Source: Alistipes sp. (GTDB taxonomy: Bacteria; Bacteroidota; Bacteroidia; Bacteroidales; Rikenellaceae). Taken from it: 64,000 nucleotides of DNA. The stretch is taken from assembly GCA_019422485.1 (NCBI GenBank), contig JAHZDG010000003.1, forward strand, positions 1 through 64,000, written 5' to 3'. Under the pieces are notes generated by a model, which had not been told where the DNA came from, made no database searches, and saw only the letters and a list, made by a program, of their open reading frames with translations. Within the stretch, counting starts at the first letter, position 1; each line of letters starts with the position of its first letter. Below are positions 34,565 through 44,351 of this stretch, piece by piece. The position numbers were made by a program, and so were the translations under genes.

Positions 34565-35905
34565 ATGGAAAGAATCGTCGTATTGGGAGGAGGCGAAAGC
34601 GGCTGCGGCTCGGCGGTATTGGCTCGGGTCAAAGGCCTGGATGTGTTTTTGTCCGATGCTGGACAGATTGCCCCCAAATATAAAACGCTGCTCGAACAAT
34701 GGAATGTCCCCTATGAAGAGGGTGGACATACTTCGGAGAAGATTTTGTCGGCCGATCGGGTGGTGAAAAGCCCCGGGATTCCGGATAAGGCGCCGATGGT
34801 GAAGGCCGTACGTGAAAAGGGAATTCCGGTGATTTCGGAGATCGAGTTTGCCGGCGCCTATACCGACGCGAAAACGATTTGCATCACGGGCAGCAATGGC
34901 AAAACTACCACGACGACGCTGATCTATGAGATGCTCTCTCAGGCCGGTCTGAACGTGGGGCTGGCGGGCAACATCGGCGAAAGTTTTGCACTGGCCGTGG
35001 CGACCCGTTCCTACGATTGGTATGTGATCGAACTGAGCAGTTTCCAGCTTGATGGAATGTATGATTTCCGGGCCGATATCGGAGTGCTGATGAACATCAC
35101 CCCCGACCATTTGGATCGGTATAACTACTGTTTCCAGAACTATATCGACAGTAAGTTCCGCATTATTCAGAACCAGCGTCCGGAAGATCGCTTTATCTAT
35201 TGTGCCGACGATCCGGTGACGAAGGAAAATCTCGCCCACCATCCGCTGATGATGCAGACTCTGCCGTTCGGGGTCTATACCGTGGATGGGTGCAGCGCGA
35301 CCTTGCATGACGGGATGATCCATGCCGAAACCGACGGCCGACGGTTGGATATTGCGGTGAGCGAGCTGCCGTTGCTGGGGGTGCATAACCTCTATAACGT
35401 TATGGCGGCTTCGTTGGCGGCGCTGTCGGTCGGGGTGGCGCCGGAAAGCATTGCTCGGACGCTGCGGACGTTCCGTGGAGTGGAACACCGCTTGGAACCC
35501 TGCGGAGAAATCAACGGAGTGCTGTATATCAACGACTCCAAGGCGACCAATGTCGATTCGGTGTTCTATGCCCTGGGAGGGATGACCCGTCCGGTGGTAT
35601 GGATCGCCGGAGGTACGGACAAAGGTAACGAGTACGACCGTCTTTATGCCTTGGCCGAAGAGAAGGTGAAGGCGCTGGTATGTATGGGGCTCGATAATGC
35701 CAAATTGGTGCGCAGTTTCACCGGGCGGGTGCCTCGGGTGTTCGATACGGCCTCGTTGGATGAGGCGATGCGGGCGGTGGCTGAGGTGGCCGAACCGGGG
35801 GATGTGGTGTTGTTGTCGCCGGCCTGTGCCAGTTTCGACCTCTTTAAGAATTACGAAGACCGGGGCCGTCAGTTCAAGGCTGCCGTTGAGGCGCTGAAAA
35901 AATAG
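34565..35905 (+). CDS. murD: UDP-MurNAc-L-alanine:D-glutamate ligase
   Basis: The 446-residue cytoplasmic ligase adds D-Glu to UDP-MurNAc-L-Ala. Domain 1 starts MERIVVLGGGESGCGSAVLA. The ATP loop is ITGSNGKTTTTTLIYEM. ITPDHLDRY carries the usual His and Asp, ELSSFQL matches the family, and the third domain has INDSKATNVDS and LLSPACASFDLFKNYEDRG, the classic MurD C-terminal signature. The length is normal. A 371-nt spacer separates it from ftsW, far longer than the 4-12 nt gaps before it. Confidence 0.96.
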   Translation: MERIVVLGGGESGCGSAVLARVKGLDVFLSDAGQIAPKYKTLLEQWNVPYEEGGHTSEKILSADRVVKSPGIPDKAPMVKAVREKGIPVISEIEFAGAYTDAKTICITGSNGKTTTTTLIYEMLSQAGLNVGLAGNIGESFALAVATRSYDWYVIELSSFQLDGMYDFRADIGVLMNITPDHLDRYNYCFQNYIDSKFRIIQNQRPEDRFIYCADDPVTKENLAHHPLMMQTLPFGVYTVDGCSATLHDGMIHAETDGRRLDIAVSELPLLGVHNLYNVMAASLAALSVGVAPESIARTLRTFRGVEHRLEPCGEINGVLYINDSKATNVDSVFYALGGMTRPVVWIAGGTDKGNEYDRLYALAEEKVKALVCMGLDNAKLVRSFTGRVPRVFDTASLDEAMRAVAEVAEPGDVVLLSPACASFDLFKNYEDRGRQFKAAVEALKK

Positions 35906-36276
35906 GTGTGTCGCAGGGTCCTGGCTGAGGCGTGAATGTCTTAGTTGGGGCGGGCGATTGTGCTGTCTGCGTGGATTCAACGAAGGCGGAGGTATTGACC
36001 GTTCGGCTTTCCCCTGAAAGGGATCCGAGAATTCGGACGAGGTTACAAGAATGGGGTGGAACGACTGCCAACGTTCGGAAGCGGCAGCATGCTCAGGTTG
36101 GTTTGCCGAATGCCTCGGATAGAAGGACGGGACACAAACCCGGTGTCATATGAACGGCGGGAAACGGTAATCCCCGAACAAGGCGTACGGTGGAATCCGA
36201 TTCGCGGGCAGGATAATTAATTGACCATATGGAGGGTGACGGAAGAGAATCCGGCCGCCCTTTGATTTTCAAAAGA
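35906..36276. other. Long spacer between murD and ftsW
   Basis: About 370 nt with neither a TAnnTTTG box nor a terminator that I can see. A 73-codon open frame at 35932-36153 lacks coding character. It is unusually long for a gap inside this cluster. Confidence 0.4.
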
Positions 36277-37566
36277 ATGAACGAACAGAACCCTTCAAAA
36301 GAGACTCAGGTTCAGGCAGGATTTTTCGATCGGCTCTTCAGCGGCGATCGGGTGCTGTGGATTGTTATCGCCTTTCTGGCAGTATTTTCGCTGTTGGTGG
36401 TCTACTCCTCGACTGCTTCGATGGCCTATCGAAAAGCCGGTGGCGATACGGCGCATTATTTCTTTTCTCAGTTGAAATTCATCGTGTTGGGATTCCTGAT
36501 CATGATTGCCGTACACCGAATCAATTACCAGAGATATGTACGCTTTACGACTCTGATGTTTTGGCTGGCCTTGGGTATGATGGCTCTGACGTTTATCATC
36601 GGGGTCAATCTGAACAGTGCGGCCCGTTGGATTCGGGTGCCGTTGATCGGGGTGACGTTCCAGCCGTCGGATTTCTTGCGGGTGACGCTGATCGCTTTGC
36701 TGGCTCAGCAACTGGCCAAACGCCAAAGCTATATCGACAAGATTCCGATTCTGCCCGCGCTGACGCCGGGAGGTTGGGGGCGTAATCCGAAAAAAAATAT
36801 GGATATTCTGCGATCGACCACCTTGCCGTTGTTGGGGCCGATTGCAGTGGCCTGTGCCGCGATTTTCGTCTCGAACTTCTCGACGGCGGCCATTACCTTC
36901 GGAACCTGTTGCGTGATGCTCTATATCGGGCGGGTCCGATTGAGCGAGTTGTGGCGGCTGATTGCCCTGGTCGTCGTGGCGATGGTGTTGGCGGTCACGG
37001 TGATGTATATCTTTAACATCGGTCGTTCGCATACCTGGGTCAATCGCTTGGGCTTGGGCGATGTCGTCAACCAGAGCGAACAGGTGCAGGCCCAGAGCGA
37101 TGACGATAACCTGCAAAAAGAACAGGCGATGATTGCGATCGCTTCGGGGCAGATCACCGGGAAAGGGCCCGGTAATAGCACCCAACGTTCCAACCTGCCT
37201 CACGCCTATTCCGACTTTGCCTATGCGTTCATTGTCGAAGAATATGGTTTCATAGGGGCGGTGGGGATTTTATTTCTGTATCTTTGTATTTTCTTCCGAG
37301 GAATCGTTATCTTTCAGCGTTGTGGAACGGCGCTGCCCAGTCTGTTGGTCTTGGGGCTGAGTCTGATGATCACCCTGCAGGCGATCAGTAATATGATGGT
37401 CTCCGTGGGGTATTTCCCGGTGACGGGACAGACTCTGCCGTTGATCAGTCTGGGGGGGTCGTCGGTGATTTTTACCAGCTTGGCGCTGGGGATGATCTTG
37501 GGGGTCAGCCGTCAGATGAAAGAACAGTCGCTGGATCGGCCCAAGAACGAATCCTTATTAGAATAG
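36277..37566 (+). CDS. ftsW: Septal peptidoglycan polymerase FtsW
   Basis: The 429-residue SEDS-family glycosyltransferase has about ten membrane helices and polymerises lipid II at the septum with FtsI. Family stretches are NSAARWIRVPLIGVTFQPSD, AYSDFAYAFIVEEYGFIGAV (which places the catalytic Asp region) and VSVGYFPVTGQTLPLISLGG. A large extracellular loop of about 60 residues (TWVNRLGLGDVVNQSEQVQA and beyond) lies before the SDFAYAF stretch. I start it at the ATG at 36277 (MNEQNPSKETQV); an ATG at 36229 in frame is possible. It sits 3 nt before murG. Confidence 0.94.
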   Translation: MNEQNPSKETQVQAGFFDRLFSGDRVLWIVIAFLAVFSLLVVYSSTASMAYRKAGGDTAHYFFSQLKFIVLGFLIMIAVHRINYQRYVRFTTLMFWLALGMMALTFIIGVNLNSAARWIRVPLIGVTFQPSDFLRVTLIALLAQQLAKRQSYIDKIPILPALTPGGWGRNPKKNMDILRSTTLPLLGPIAVACAAIFVSNFSTAAITFGTCCVMLYIGRVRLSELWRLIALVVVAMVLAVTVMYIFNIGRSHTWVNRLGLGDVVNQSEQVQAQSDDDNLQKEQAMIAIASGQITGKGPGNSTQRSNLPHAYSDFAYAFIVEEYGFIGAVGILFLYLCIFFRGIVIFQRCGTALPSLLVLGLSLMITLQAISNMMVSVGYFPVTGQTLPLISLGGSSVIFTSLALGMILGVSRQMKEQSLDRPKNESLLE

Positions 37567-37569
37567 ATC

Positions 37570-38700
37570 ATGATGGATAAACTGAACGTGATTTTAAGCG
37601 GTGGCGGAACGGGTGGACACATCTATCCGGCTGTAGCCGTGGCCGAAGCCCTGCAACGTCGTTTAGGCGACCGGGTCGAACTGTTGTTCGTGGGGGCCGA
37701 AGGCAAAATGGAGATGGAAAAGGTTCCGGCCTTGGGGTATCGGATTGTCGGGTTACCGGTGGCGGGTCTGCAACGCCGCCTGACCCTGCGCAATCTGGCT
37801 TTCCCGTTCAAACTGTGGGCCTCGTATCTCAAAGCCCGTCGGGTGATTAAGGATTTCAAAGCCGATGTGGCAGTGGGATTCGGGGGTTATGCCAGCGCTC
37901 CGGTGCTGTGGGCGGCCCAGTTGATGGGAATCCCGACGATCATTCAGGAACAGAACAGCTATGCCGGAAAGGCCAATAAATGGTTGGCATCGAAGGCTAC
38001 ACGGATTTGTGTGGCTTACGAAGGGGCCGAACGCTTCTTTCCGAAAGACCGGATCGTGTTGACGGGGAATCCGTTGCGGGACCGGTTTGCCCGCAAGGGG
38101 GATTATCGGCGCGAAGCGTTGGAATATTTCGGGCTGAGTGCCGATAAGCCGGTGGTGCTGGTGGTCGGCGGCAGCCTGGGAACCCGCACCCTGAACAATA
38201 TGATGAAAGCCAACGTCGACCGTATCGTGGCCGAAGGAAAACTGCAGGTGATCTGGCAGACCGGGAAGTATTACGAACGGGAGATGGATGAGTTTATGGC
38301 CGGTCGTCCGGCGGACGGTATCTGGCGGAATGCCTATATCGAACAGATGGACCTGGCGTATGCCGCTGCCGATATTGTGGTGGCTCGGGCCGGAGCCAAT
38401 ACGGTGTCGGAGTTGTGCCTGGTGGGCAAACCGGTGATTTTTGTGCCTTCGCCGAATGTGGCGGAAGATCATCAGACCAAAAACGCCCGGGCTTTGGAAG
38501 AGAAAGGGGCGGCGGTGTTGATTCCCGATGCGCGGGCCGTGACCGATGTATTCCCGCAGATCGAAGTGCTGTTGGGGGATTCGGCGCAGTTGGAACGCAT
38601 GTCGAAGAATATCCTTGCCTTGGGAATCAGCGATTCGGCCGATCGGATCGTCAACGAGATTTTGGCTTCGGTAGGCTGGCGCGAACCGGAGAAGGCTTAG
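37570..38700 (+). CDS. murG: Lipid II synthase (UDP-GlcNAc transferase)
   Basis: The 376-residue GT28 enzyme adds GlcNAc to lipid I at the inner face of the membrane. The N-terminal glycine loop reads GGGTGGHIYPAVAVAEAL. VGFGGYASAPVLWAA, GIPTIIQEQNSYAGKANKWL, VGGSLGTRTLN and the UDP-binding ARAGANTVSEL/PSPNVAEDHQTKNA are all typical. Two ATG codons in a row (37570, 37573) make the start ambiguous by one residue. It is tightly linked to ftsW and followed by a 235-nt spacer before murC. Confidence 0.96.
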   Translation: MMDKLNVILSGGGTGGHIYPAVAVAEALQRRLGDRVELLFVGAEGKMEMEKVPALGYRIVGLPVAGLQRRLTLRNLAFPFKLWASYLKARRVIKDFKADVAVGFGGYASAPVLWAAQLMGIPTIIQEQNSYAGKANKWLASKATRICVAYEGAERFFPKDRIVLTGNPLRDRFARKGDYRREALEYFGLSADKPVVLVVGGSLGTRTLNNMMKANVDRIVAEGKLQVIWQTGKYYEREMDEFMAGRPADGIWRNAYIEQMDLAYAAADIVVARAGANTVSELCLVGKPVIFVPSPNVAEDHQTKNARALEEKGAAVLIPDARAVTDVFPQIEVLLGDSAQLERMSKNILALGISDSADRIVNEILASVGWREPEKA

Positions 38701-38935
38701 TGATTTTTCCCTCAAGACTTTTATGGGCTAAGGGGGTAAAGTCAGTTGTGGATCCACAGGACTGTGTCGGGCGACGCCTGTAAGCGGCCGGGAGCCGGAA
38801 TAACGGACAGAGGAAGCCGGAGCGAAAGACCGTGGAGTGAGAGAGTATTCAGCTTACGGGAACAGGCGGTGTCGTCTGCATTCTGCATAAAGAGAAAACG
38901 GAAAAGCTCCGGGCGGGGAATCCGCGGGGAATTGT
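38701..38935. other. Spacer between murG and murC
   Basis: The 235 nt are purine-rich and contain no promoter box, terminator or coding frame that I can support. Confidence 0.35.
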
Positions 38936-40324
38936 TTGAAGGAATTGTCAGGAAAAGTGAGTTATACGAACGTCTATTTTTTGGGGATCGGCGGCATCGG
39001 AATGAGTGCGCTGGCCCGTTATTTTGCCCATGAAGGGCGTCGGGTGGCCGGTTATGACCGGACACCGTCGGATCTGACCGCTGCGTTGGAAGCCGAAGGG
39101 ATTGCGGTGACCTATGAGGATCGAGAGGAAACGATCCCCGAAGGGTTCAGAGACCCGGCGACGACGCTGGTGGTCTATACGCCGGCTTTGCCGCACGATC
39201 ATCGGCAGTGGGCCTGGTTCCGTGAACGCGGGTTCGAGATTCTGAAACGCTCCCGCATGTTGGGCATCGTCTCGGAAGGCAAATACGTGATGGCTGTGGC
39301 CGGGACGCATGGAAAAACCACTACAACTACTTTGACGGCCTGGTTGAATCATCAGGCGGGCGGAGGCGGCAGTGCCTTTTTGGGTGGAATTTCCAAGAAT
39401 TTCGGCAGCAATCTCGTGCTGGGAACCGGGGATCGTCTGGCGGTGGAGGCCGACGAGTTCGACCGCTCTTTCCTGCAGTTGCATCCCGATGCGGCCGTTG
39501 TTACCGCCGTCGACGCCGATCACCTCGATATATACGGAACGGTGGAGGCGGTGCGGGAAGCCTTCTCTCAGTTTATTGCCCAGATCAAGCCCGGAGGGGC
39601 GTTGATCCTCAAAGCCGGTGTTGAGTTGGCTTTGCCGGAGTCGGGGATTCGGATTTACCGGTATAGTTGTGATGAACCGGCTGATTTCTATGCGACGCGC
39701 ATCCGTCTGATCGAGGGTGGACACTATCTGTTCGATGTGGTGTGTCCCGATCGGGTGATTCGGGATTGCACGTTGGGAGTCCCTGGGCGGGTCAATATCG
39801 AAAATGCCGTGGGTGCGGTTGCTCTGTTGTGGGTGGCCGGTTTCGATGAGGAGAAACTGCGCGAAGCCCTGGCTTCGTTCAGCGGCGTGAAACGTCGGTT
39901 CGACTTTTATATCAATACGCCTCGCCGAATCTATATGGATGACTATGCGCATCACCCCCGGGAGTTGCAGGCGACGATCACTTCGTTCCGGGCCATGTTT
40001 CCCGGCCGGAAACTGACGGTGGTCTTTCAGCCGCACCTCTATACCCGGACGCGGGATTTCTTCCAGGAGTTTGCCTCGGTGCTCTCTCAGGCCGACGAGG
40101 TCTTTTTGCTGCCGATCTATCCGGCCCGGGAGGAACCGATCGAAGGGGTTACCTCCGAAATGTTGCTGGACCGGATTACGGTGCCGGCCCGGGTGGTACA
40201 GAAGCCCGAACTGCTGGATGTATTGCGGCAGGAAAATCCGGAGGCGCTCATTACCTTCGGGGCTGGGGATATCGACCGCTTTTGTGAACCGATCGCCCGG
40301 ATGTTGCGGGAACTGGATGCCTGA
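38936..40324 (+). CDS. murC: UDP-MurNAc:L-alanine ligase
   Basis: The 462-residue cytoplasmic ligase performs the first stem-peptide step. The N-terminal nucleotide fold is NVYFLGIGGIGMSALARYFA. The ATP loop is VAGTHGKTTTTTLTAWL. EADEFDRSFL, TAVDADHLDIYG, and YMDDYAHHPRELQATI with FQPHLYTRTRDFF in the third domain are all MurC markers. No ATG fits the start; TTG at 38936 is used here, and GTG at 38954 (giving VSYTNVYF) is just as likely. ftsQ starts 23 nt after its stop. Confidence 0.95.
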   Translation: MKELSGKVSYTNVYFLGIGGIGMSALARYFAHEGRRVAGYDRTPSDLTAALEAEGIAVTYEDREETIPEGFRDPATTLVVYTPALPHDHRQWAWFRERGFEILKRSRMLGIVSEGKYVMAVAGTHGKTTTTTLTAWLNHQAGGGGSAFLGGISKNFGSNLVLGTGDRLAVEADEFDRSFLQLHPDAAVVTAVDADHLDIYGTVEAVREAFSQFIAQIKPGGALILKAGVELALPESGIRIYRYSCDEPADFYATRIRLIEGGHYLFDVVCPDRVIRDCTLGVPGRVNIENAVGAVALLWVAGFDEEKLREALASFSGVKRRFDFYINTPRRIYMDDYAHHPRELQATITSFRAMFPGRKLTVVFQPHLYTRTRDFFQEFASVLSQADEVFLLPIYPAREEPIEGVTSEMLLDRITVPARVVQKPELLDVLRQENPEALITFGAGDIDRFCEPIARMLRELDA

Positions 40325-40347
40325 ACCGATCAATCGACCGACCGATC

Positions 40348-41181
40348 TTGAAAAGACTCGTTTCCATACTGTTGGGGTTGTTGGCCTGGACGGCGATTTT
40401 TGTCTACATCGCGGTCAGTTCCCGCTATTGCTCCGACCAGAAGCGACAAACGTTGTGTCGTCGGATCGATGTGGTCGTGCAGGACAGCGATCGGATGAAT
40501 TTCATTACGCCGGGAATGGTCCGGGCCTGGTTCGCCCGGGAGAAAAAGGAGATTTTCCAGCAGGAGATCACCCAGGTTAATCCCCTGGAAGTCGATGCCT
40601 TTATTCGGCGGCGGGGCTTTGTGCGTGATGTGCGGGTCTATACGACACTCGACGGGGTGCTGCACATCGAACTGACCCAACGTCGCCCGATCGCCCGGGT
40701 GAGTAGCGTCAATGGTTACAACTTTTATATCACCGAGGATAATTACATCCTGCCGACCCAACGACACGAGGTGGTCTACGTTCCGGTGATCACGGGAATG
40801 GTCTATCCTCCCTTTGAAAGAGATTATGTCGGAACCCTCCCTCAGACCGCGCATGAAGGCGAAAAAAAAGTGTCAAAAAATTACGTCTTTTTCTCTAATC
40901 TGATTAATTTTGTGAAATTCGTGAGAGAAGACGATTTTTGGAACTCATTTATCGTTCAGATCGATCTTCAGGGCGAGAACGACGGGTCAACATACGATCC
41001 TCAGGTGCGTATCGTGCCGCGTGTGGGCAATCAGGTGATTCTGCTCGGGAGCCTCGAAAACTATCCCGAAAAACTCGAACGCCTGATGCGTTTTTATCGC
41101 AACGGTATGGCCTATGAGTCGTGGGATCGTTACCGGTATATCGACGTGCGGTATGCCGGACAGGTGGTTTGCACGCCGTGA
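40348..41181 (+). CDS. ftsQ: Cell division protein FtsQ
   Basis: The 277-residue protein has an N-terminal membrane helix (residues ~4-22, LVSILLGLLAWTAIFVYIAV) and a periplasmic part with an RRGFVRDVRVYTTLDGVLHI stretch followed by QRRPIARV, the POTRA/beta pattern of FtsQ/DivIB, which links FtsL/FtsB to the divisome. The start codon is TTG at 40348 (KRLVSILLG follows); no ATG fits. Its place between murC and ftsA confirms the call. A pronounced A/T-rich stretch (40860-40950) encodes a Lys/Phe-rich loop. Confidence 0.85.
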   Translation: MKRLVSILLGLLAWTAIFVYIAVSSRYCSDQKRQTLCRRIDVVVQDSDRMNFITPGMVRAWFAREKKEIFQQEITQVNPLEVDAFIRRRGFVRDVRVYTTLDGVLHIELTQRRPIARVSSVNGYNFYITEDNYILPTQRHEVVYVPVITGMVYPPFERDYVGTLPQTAHEGEKKVSKNYVFFSNLINFVKFVREDDFWNSFIVQIDLQGENDGSTYDPQVRIVPRVGNQVILLGSLENYPEKLERLMRFYRNGMAYESWDRYRYIDVRYAGQVVCTP

Positions 41182-41234
41182 GGAGTTTCACGAGGGGATA
41201 GAAATCGAACAAGACAAGATAAAGGGCATATAAC

Positions 41235-42656
41235 GTGGGAAACGGAGATTATATCGTAGCCATTGATTTGGGAACCAATACAGTGACGGCGGTTGTCGGC
41301 ACGCCGGTGAGTGACGGCAAATTGCGGATCGTCGATTGTGAGATCGCTCCGATGCAGGGTATGGTGCGCGGTGAGATCAAGAATATCGAACTGGTGGCCC
41401 AGAGCATCAAGAAAGCGATCGAAGCGATTGAAGATCGTCTGCAAATCAAAATTATGGAAGCCTACGCCGGGATTTCGGGCCAACATATCCGTTGCGTGAA
41501 ATACCCGTATTACGTTTTCGTGGGCCGCGACGAAATCCGCGAAGAAGACGTGCAGAAACTGCACGAAAGCATGGCCAATGTGCAGGCTCCCGATGGCGAA
41601 ACCATTATTCAGATCATTCCTCAAAGCTATATCGTCGACGACGAAGAGACCTCCAGCCCGGTGGGATCGTTCGGCAACAAATTGGAAGCGACGTTCAATT
41701 TTGTGTTGGGCGACAGCAACTCCGTGAGCCGTATCAAACGGGTGCTTTCTCGGGTGAATATCCGTCAGTGCGGGCTCTATCTCAATGCCATTGCGGCGGC
41801 CGAGGCCGTAACGACCGAAGACGAACGTCAGGAAGGCGTAGCGGTGGTCGATATCGGAGCCGGTACGACCGAAGTGGCGGTGTTCTACAAAAAGACCATT
41901 CGTCACGTCTCCATTATTCCGATGGGCGGGAATGTCATCAACAAGGATATTCGTTCATACGGGATTCTCGAACGCCATGTCGAAAACTTGAAAGTCAAAT
42001 ACGGCAGTGCGTTGCGTGAAGGCGCTCCGGCTGATAAATACATCACCACTCCGGGTCTGAATGCTCGGGTTCCCAAGGAGATTTCGTTCCAGAACCTGGC
42101 TGCCATTATCGAAGCCCGGATGTTGGATATCATCGACTATGTGATGGAGCAGATCAAGGCGTCGGGTTATGCCGACAAGTTGGCCGGGGGTGTGGTGCTC
42201 ACCGGGGGATCGGCTCAGATGAAGGATCTCGAAAAACTGTTTAAGAACTATACGGGCCTCGATGTGCGGGTGGCTGCGCCGGATGTTGTTTTGGACGAAG
42301 AGAGCGTTGACGCAGTGAAAACGCCGGCTTTTGCGACTGCCGTCGGTTTGTTGATCAAAGGCATGGCCAGCGGGAAAACCACCCGGACCGAAAAATCCCG
42401 TCCGGTGAATGCAGCCCCTCAGCGGCCGGCGCCTGCGTATGGAGAAAGCAATCCGTATGCGGTCAATGATCCGGAAGGACGTCCGACGATCAATGATCGT
42501 TACGGTCAGGGCGGACAGTATGGGGCGGCTGGCGATACGCCGTTCGAAGAGGAACAACCCGAAGAAACTCCGCAGAAGAGAGGTTTCCTGAATCGGATCA
42601 AGAAACGCATTGAAAAGGTCTTCGAAATGGATGTGATCGAAGACAACGAAATATAA
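41235..42656 (+). CDS. ftsA: Cell division protein FtsA
   Basis: The 473-residue actin-like protein tethers FtsZ filaments to the membrane. Phosphate-1 reads AIDLGTNTVTAVVG, phosphate-2 VVDIGAGTTEVAVF, and the adenosine motif GGVVLTGGSAQMKDLE. A Pro/Gly/Tyr-rich linker (about 390-445) leads to a short basic C-terminal helix (RIKKRIEKVFEM) that would bind the membrane. The start is GTG at 41235. ftsZ follows after 97 nt. Confidence 0.95.
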   Translation: MGNGDYIVAIDLGTNTVTAVVGTPVSDGKLRIVDCEIAPMQGMVRGEIKNIELVAQSIKKAIEAIEDRLQIKIMEAYAGISGQHIRCVKYPYYVFVGRDEIREEDVQKLHESMANVQAPDGETIIQIIPQSYIVDDEETSSPVGSFGNKLEATFNFVLGDSNSVSRIKRVLSRVNIRQCGLYLNAIAAAEAVTTEDERQEGVAVVDIGAGTTEVAVFYKKTIRHVSIIPMGGNVINKDIRSYGILERHVENLKVKYGSALREGAPADKYITTPGLNARVPKEISFQNLAAIIEARMLDIIDYVMEQIKASGYADKLAGGVVLTGGSAQMKDLEKLFKNYTGLDVRVAAPDVVLDEESVDAVKTPAFATAVGLLIKGMASGKTTRTEKSRPVNAAPQRPAPAYGESNPYAVNDPEGRPTINDRYGQGGQYGAAGDTPFEEEQPEETPQKRGFLNRIKKRIEKVFEMDVIEDNEI

Positions 42657-42753
42657 TCCGGTCGGGAGGACGGGTCGCTCTGTGAGCCGCCCGACGATCC
42701 GGCAGAACGGAAATTCCATCCGCCTCGCTGTTAACGAAAGAGAAAAAGAGATT

Positions 42754-44277
42754 ATGCCAGATATTATCGAATTTGACCAACCGAAGATTTCCCCTTCGAT
42801 CATCATGGTCGCCGGGGTAGGGGGTGGCGGCAGCAACGCTGTCAACTACATGTACGAACTGGGGATTGCCGATGTGTCGTTTATGGTGTGCAACACCGAC
42901 CGTCAGGCTCTTTACCGCAGTCCGGTGCCGATTAAGGTTCGGCTGGGGGAATCCTTGACCCAGGGCCTCGGTGCGGGGAACAACCCTGAACGAGGTCGCG
43001 AAGCCGCTTTGGAAAGCCTCGACGAGATCGTGGAGATCTTTAAGCGGGAAGGCACCAAGATGGTCTTTATTACCGCCGGGATGGGCGGGGGTACCGGTAC
43101 CGGTGCCGCCCCTGTGATTGCTAAAGCGGCGCGTGAACTGGGTATTCTGACGGTGGCCATCGTGACGCTGCCGTTCAAGACCGAAGGCCCCAAGCGTATG
43201 ACGCATGCCTATGAAGGAATCGATCAGCTAAGACAGTATGTCGATTCGCTGCTGTTGATCAACAACGAAAATATCCAGGATATTTATGGGAAATTGACCT
43301 TGTCGGAAGCCTTCGGCAAGGCCGATGATATTTTGGCCACGGCCGCCAAGAGTATTGCCGAAGTCATTACCCGGGAAAATACGGTGAATGTCGACTTTGC
43401 CGATGTTCAGACGGTGATGCGTGACAGCGGAATCGCCTTGATGGGTTCCGGACGCGCTTCGGGGGAAGACCGGGCCATGGAGGTGGCCAATGCGGCTCTG
43501 ACCTCTCCGCTGCTGAACCACAACGATATTATCGGGGCCAAAAATATCTTGATCAACATTACTTCGGGGGAAGAAGAAATCACCCTGGAAGAAACCTACC
43601 TGATCACAGAATACATCCAGGAACGTTCCGGAAACAATGCCGATATTATTTGGGGGGCAGGGACGGATCCTTCGTTGGGAAGCGACATCGAAGTGACGAT
43701 CATCGCCACGGGATTTGCCGTAGAAACCATTGCCCAAAATTATACGCCTTTTGCGTCGCCGTTGCAGGCCCGTCTGGATGCCGCCCGTCAGGCGGCCGAA
43801 GCGGAAGCTGCCGCTTCGGAACCGGTAGCTGAACCTGTTCAGGAACCGGAAGTTGAACCGATGCCGGTTGAAGAACAGCCGGTGATTCCTGCTCGTCCGC
43901 GTTGGACGCCGCCTCAGGAACGCCAGACTCCGCCGCGTCCGACCTTTAACCGTCCGTTGAGTCCTCGTCCGCTGACCGAAGCCCAACCGACGGCACCGAC
44001 TCCTCCCCCGGTGATTCCGCCGGCTCCCAATGCCCAGAGTGCACCCAGTCCGCTGGGTCGTCCGGCCGCCGCTCCGCAGGTGATCGAATCCAAGGATAAA
44101 AGCCAGGGTTCGGCCTTCAATATCGATGAGATGGAAAACGTTCCGGCTTTTGTGCGGCGTAAAATGCGCTTCGTGAAAGACAATCCGGAAGAGGGAGGCC
44201 GCAGTTCACGGGTGGTGCTCAAGGATGACGCTCCGCAGGACGATAAGCCCCAGGGCGGAAATTCTTTGTTTGATTAA
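42754..44277 (+). CDS. ftsZ: Cell division GTPase FtsZ
   Basis: The 507-residue tubulin homologue forms the Z-ring. GTP-binding motifs are [14 protein letters not shown] and [28 protein letters not shown] is the T7 synergy region. After residue ~325 comes a Pro/Ala/Glu-rich disordered linker of about 140 residues, then a conserved tail, [13 protein letters not shown], of the Bacteroidetes type. I chose the ATG at 42754 ([10 protein letters not shown]) instead of the GTG/ATG-like frame start at 42682, which runs through leader sequence. The long linker is common in this phylum. Confidence 0.97.
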   Translation: MPDIIEFDQPKISPSIIMVAGVGGGGSNAVNYMYELGIADVSFMVCNTDRQALYRSPVPIKVRLGESLTQGLGAGNNPERGREAALESLDEIVEIFKREGTKMVFITAGMGGGTGTGAAPVIAKAARELGILTVAIVTLPFKTEGPKRMTHAYEGIDQLRQYVDSLLLINNENIQDIYGKLTLSEAFGKADDILATAAKSIAEVITRENTVNVDFADVQTVMRDSGIALMGSGRASGEDRAMEVANAALTSPLLNHNDIIGAKNILINITSGEEEITLEETYLITEYIQERSGNNADIIWGAGTDPSLGSDIEVTIIATGFAVETIAQNYTPFASPLQARLDAARQAAEAEAAASEPVAEPVQEPEVEPMPVEEQPVIPARPRWTPPQERQTPPRPTFNRPLSPRPLTEAQPTAPTPPPVIPPAPNAQSAPSPLGRPAAAPQVIESKDKSQGSAFNIDEMENVPAFVRRKMRFVKDNPEEGGRSSRVVLKDDAPQDDKPQGGNSLFD

Positions 44278-44351
44278 TCGAAAATTTCGGTTCGGGGAGA
44301 GGCTGGATTGACCGGATAACCCCCGAATCGGAGTTGCCCGCATAGAGACCT

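Noticed and set aside
34100..35980. 626-codon minus-strand frame opposite mraY and murD
   Set aside because: Compositional shadow of two well-identified genes.
35932..36153. 73-codon frame in the murD-ftsW spacer
   Set aside because: No promoter, poor codon character, and no resemblance to known proteins; treated as spacer.
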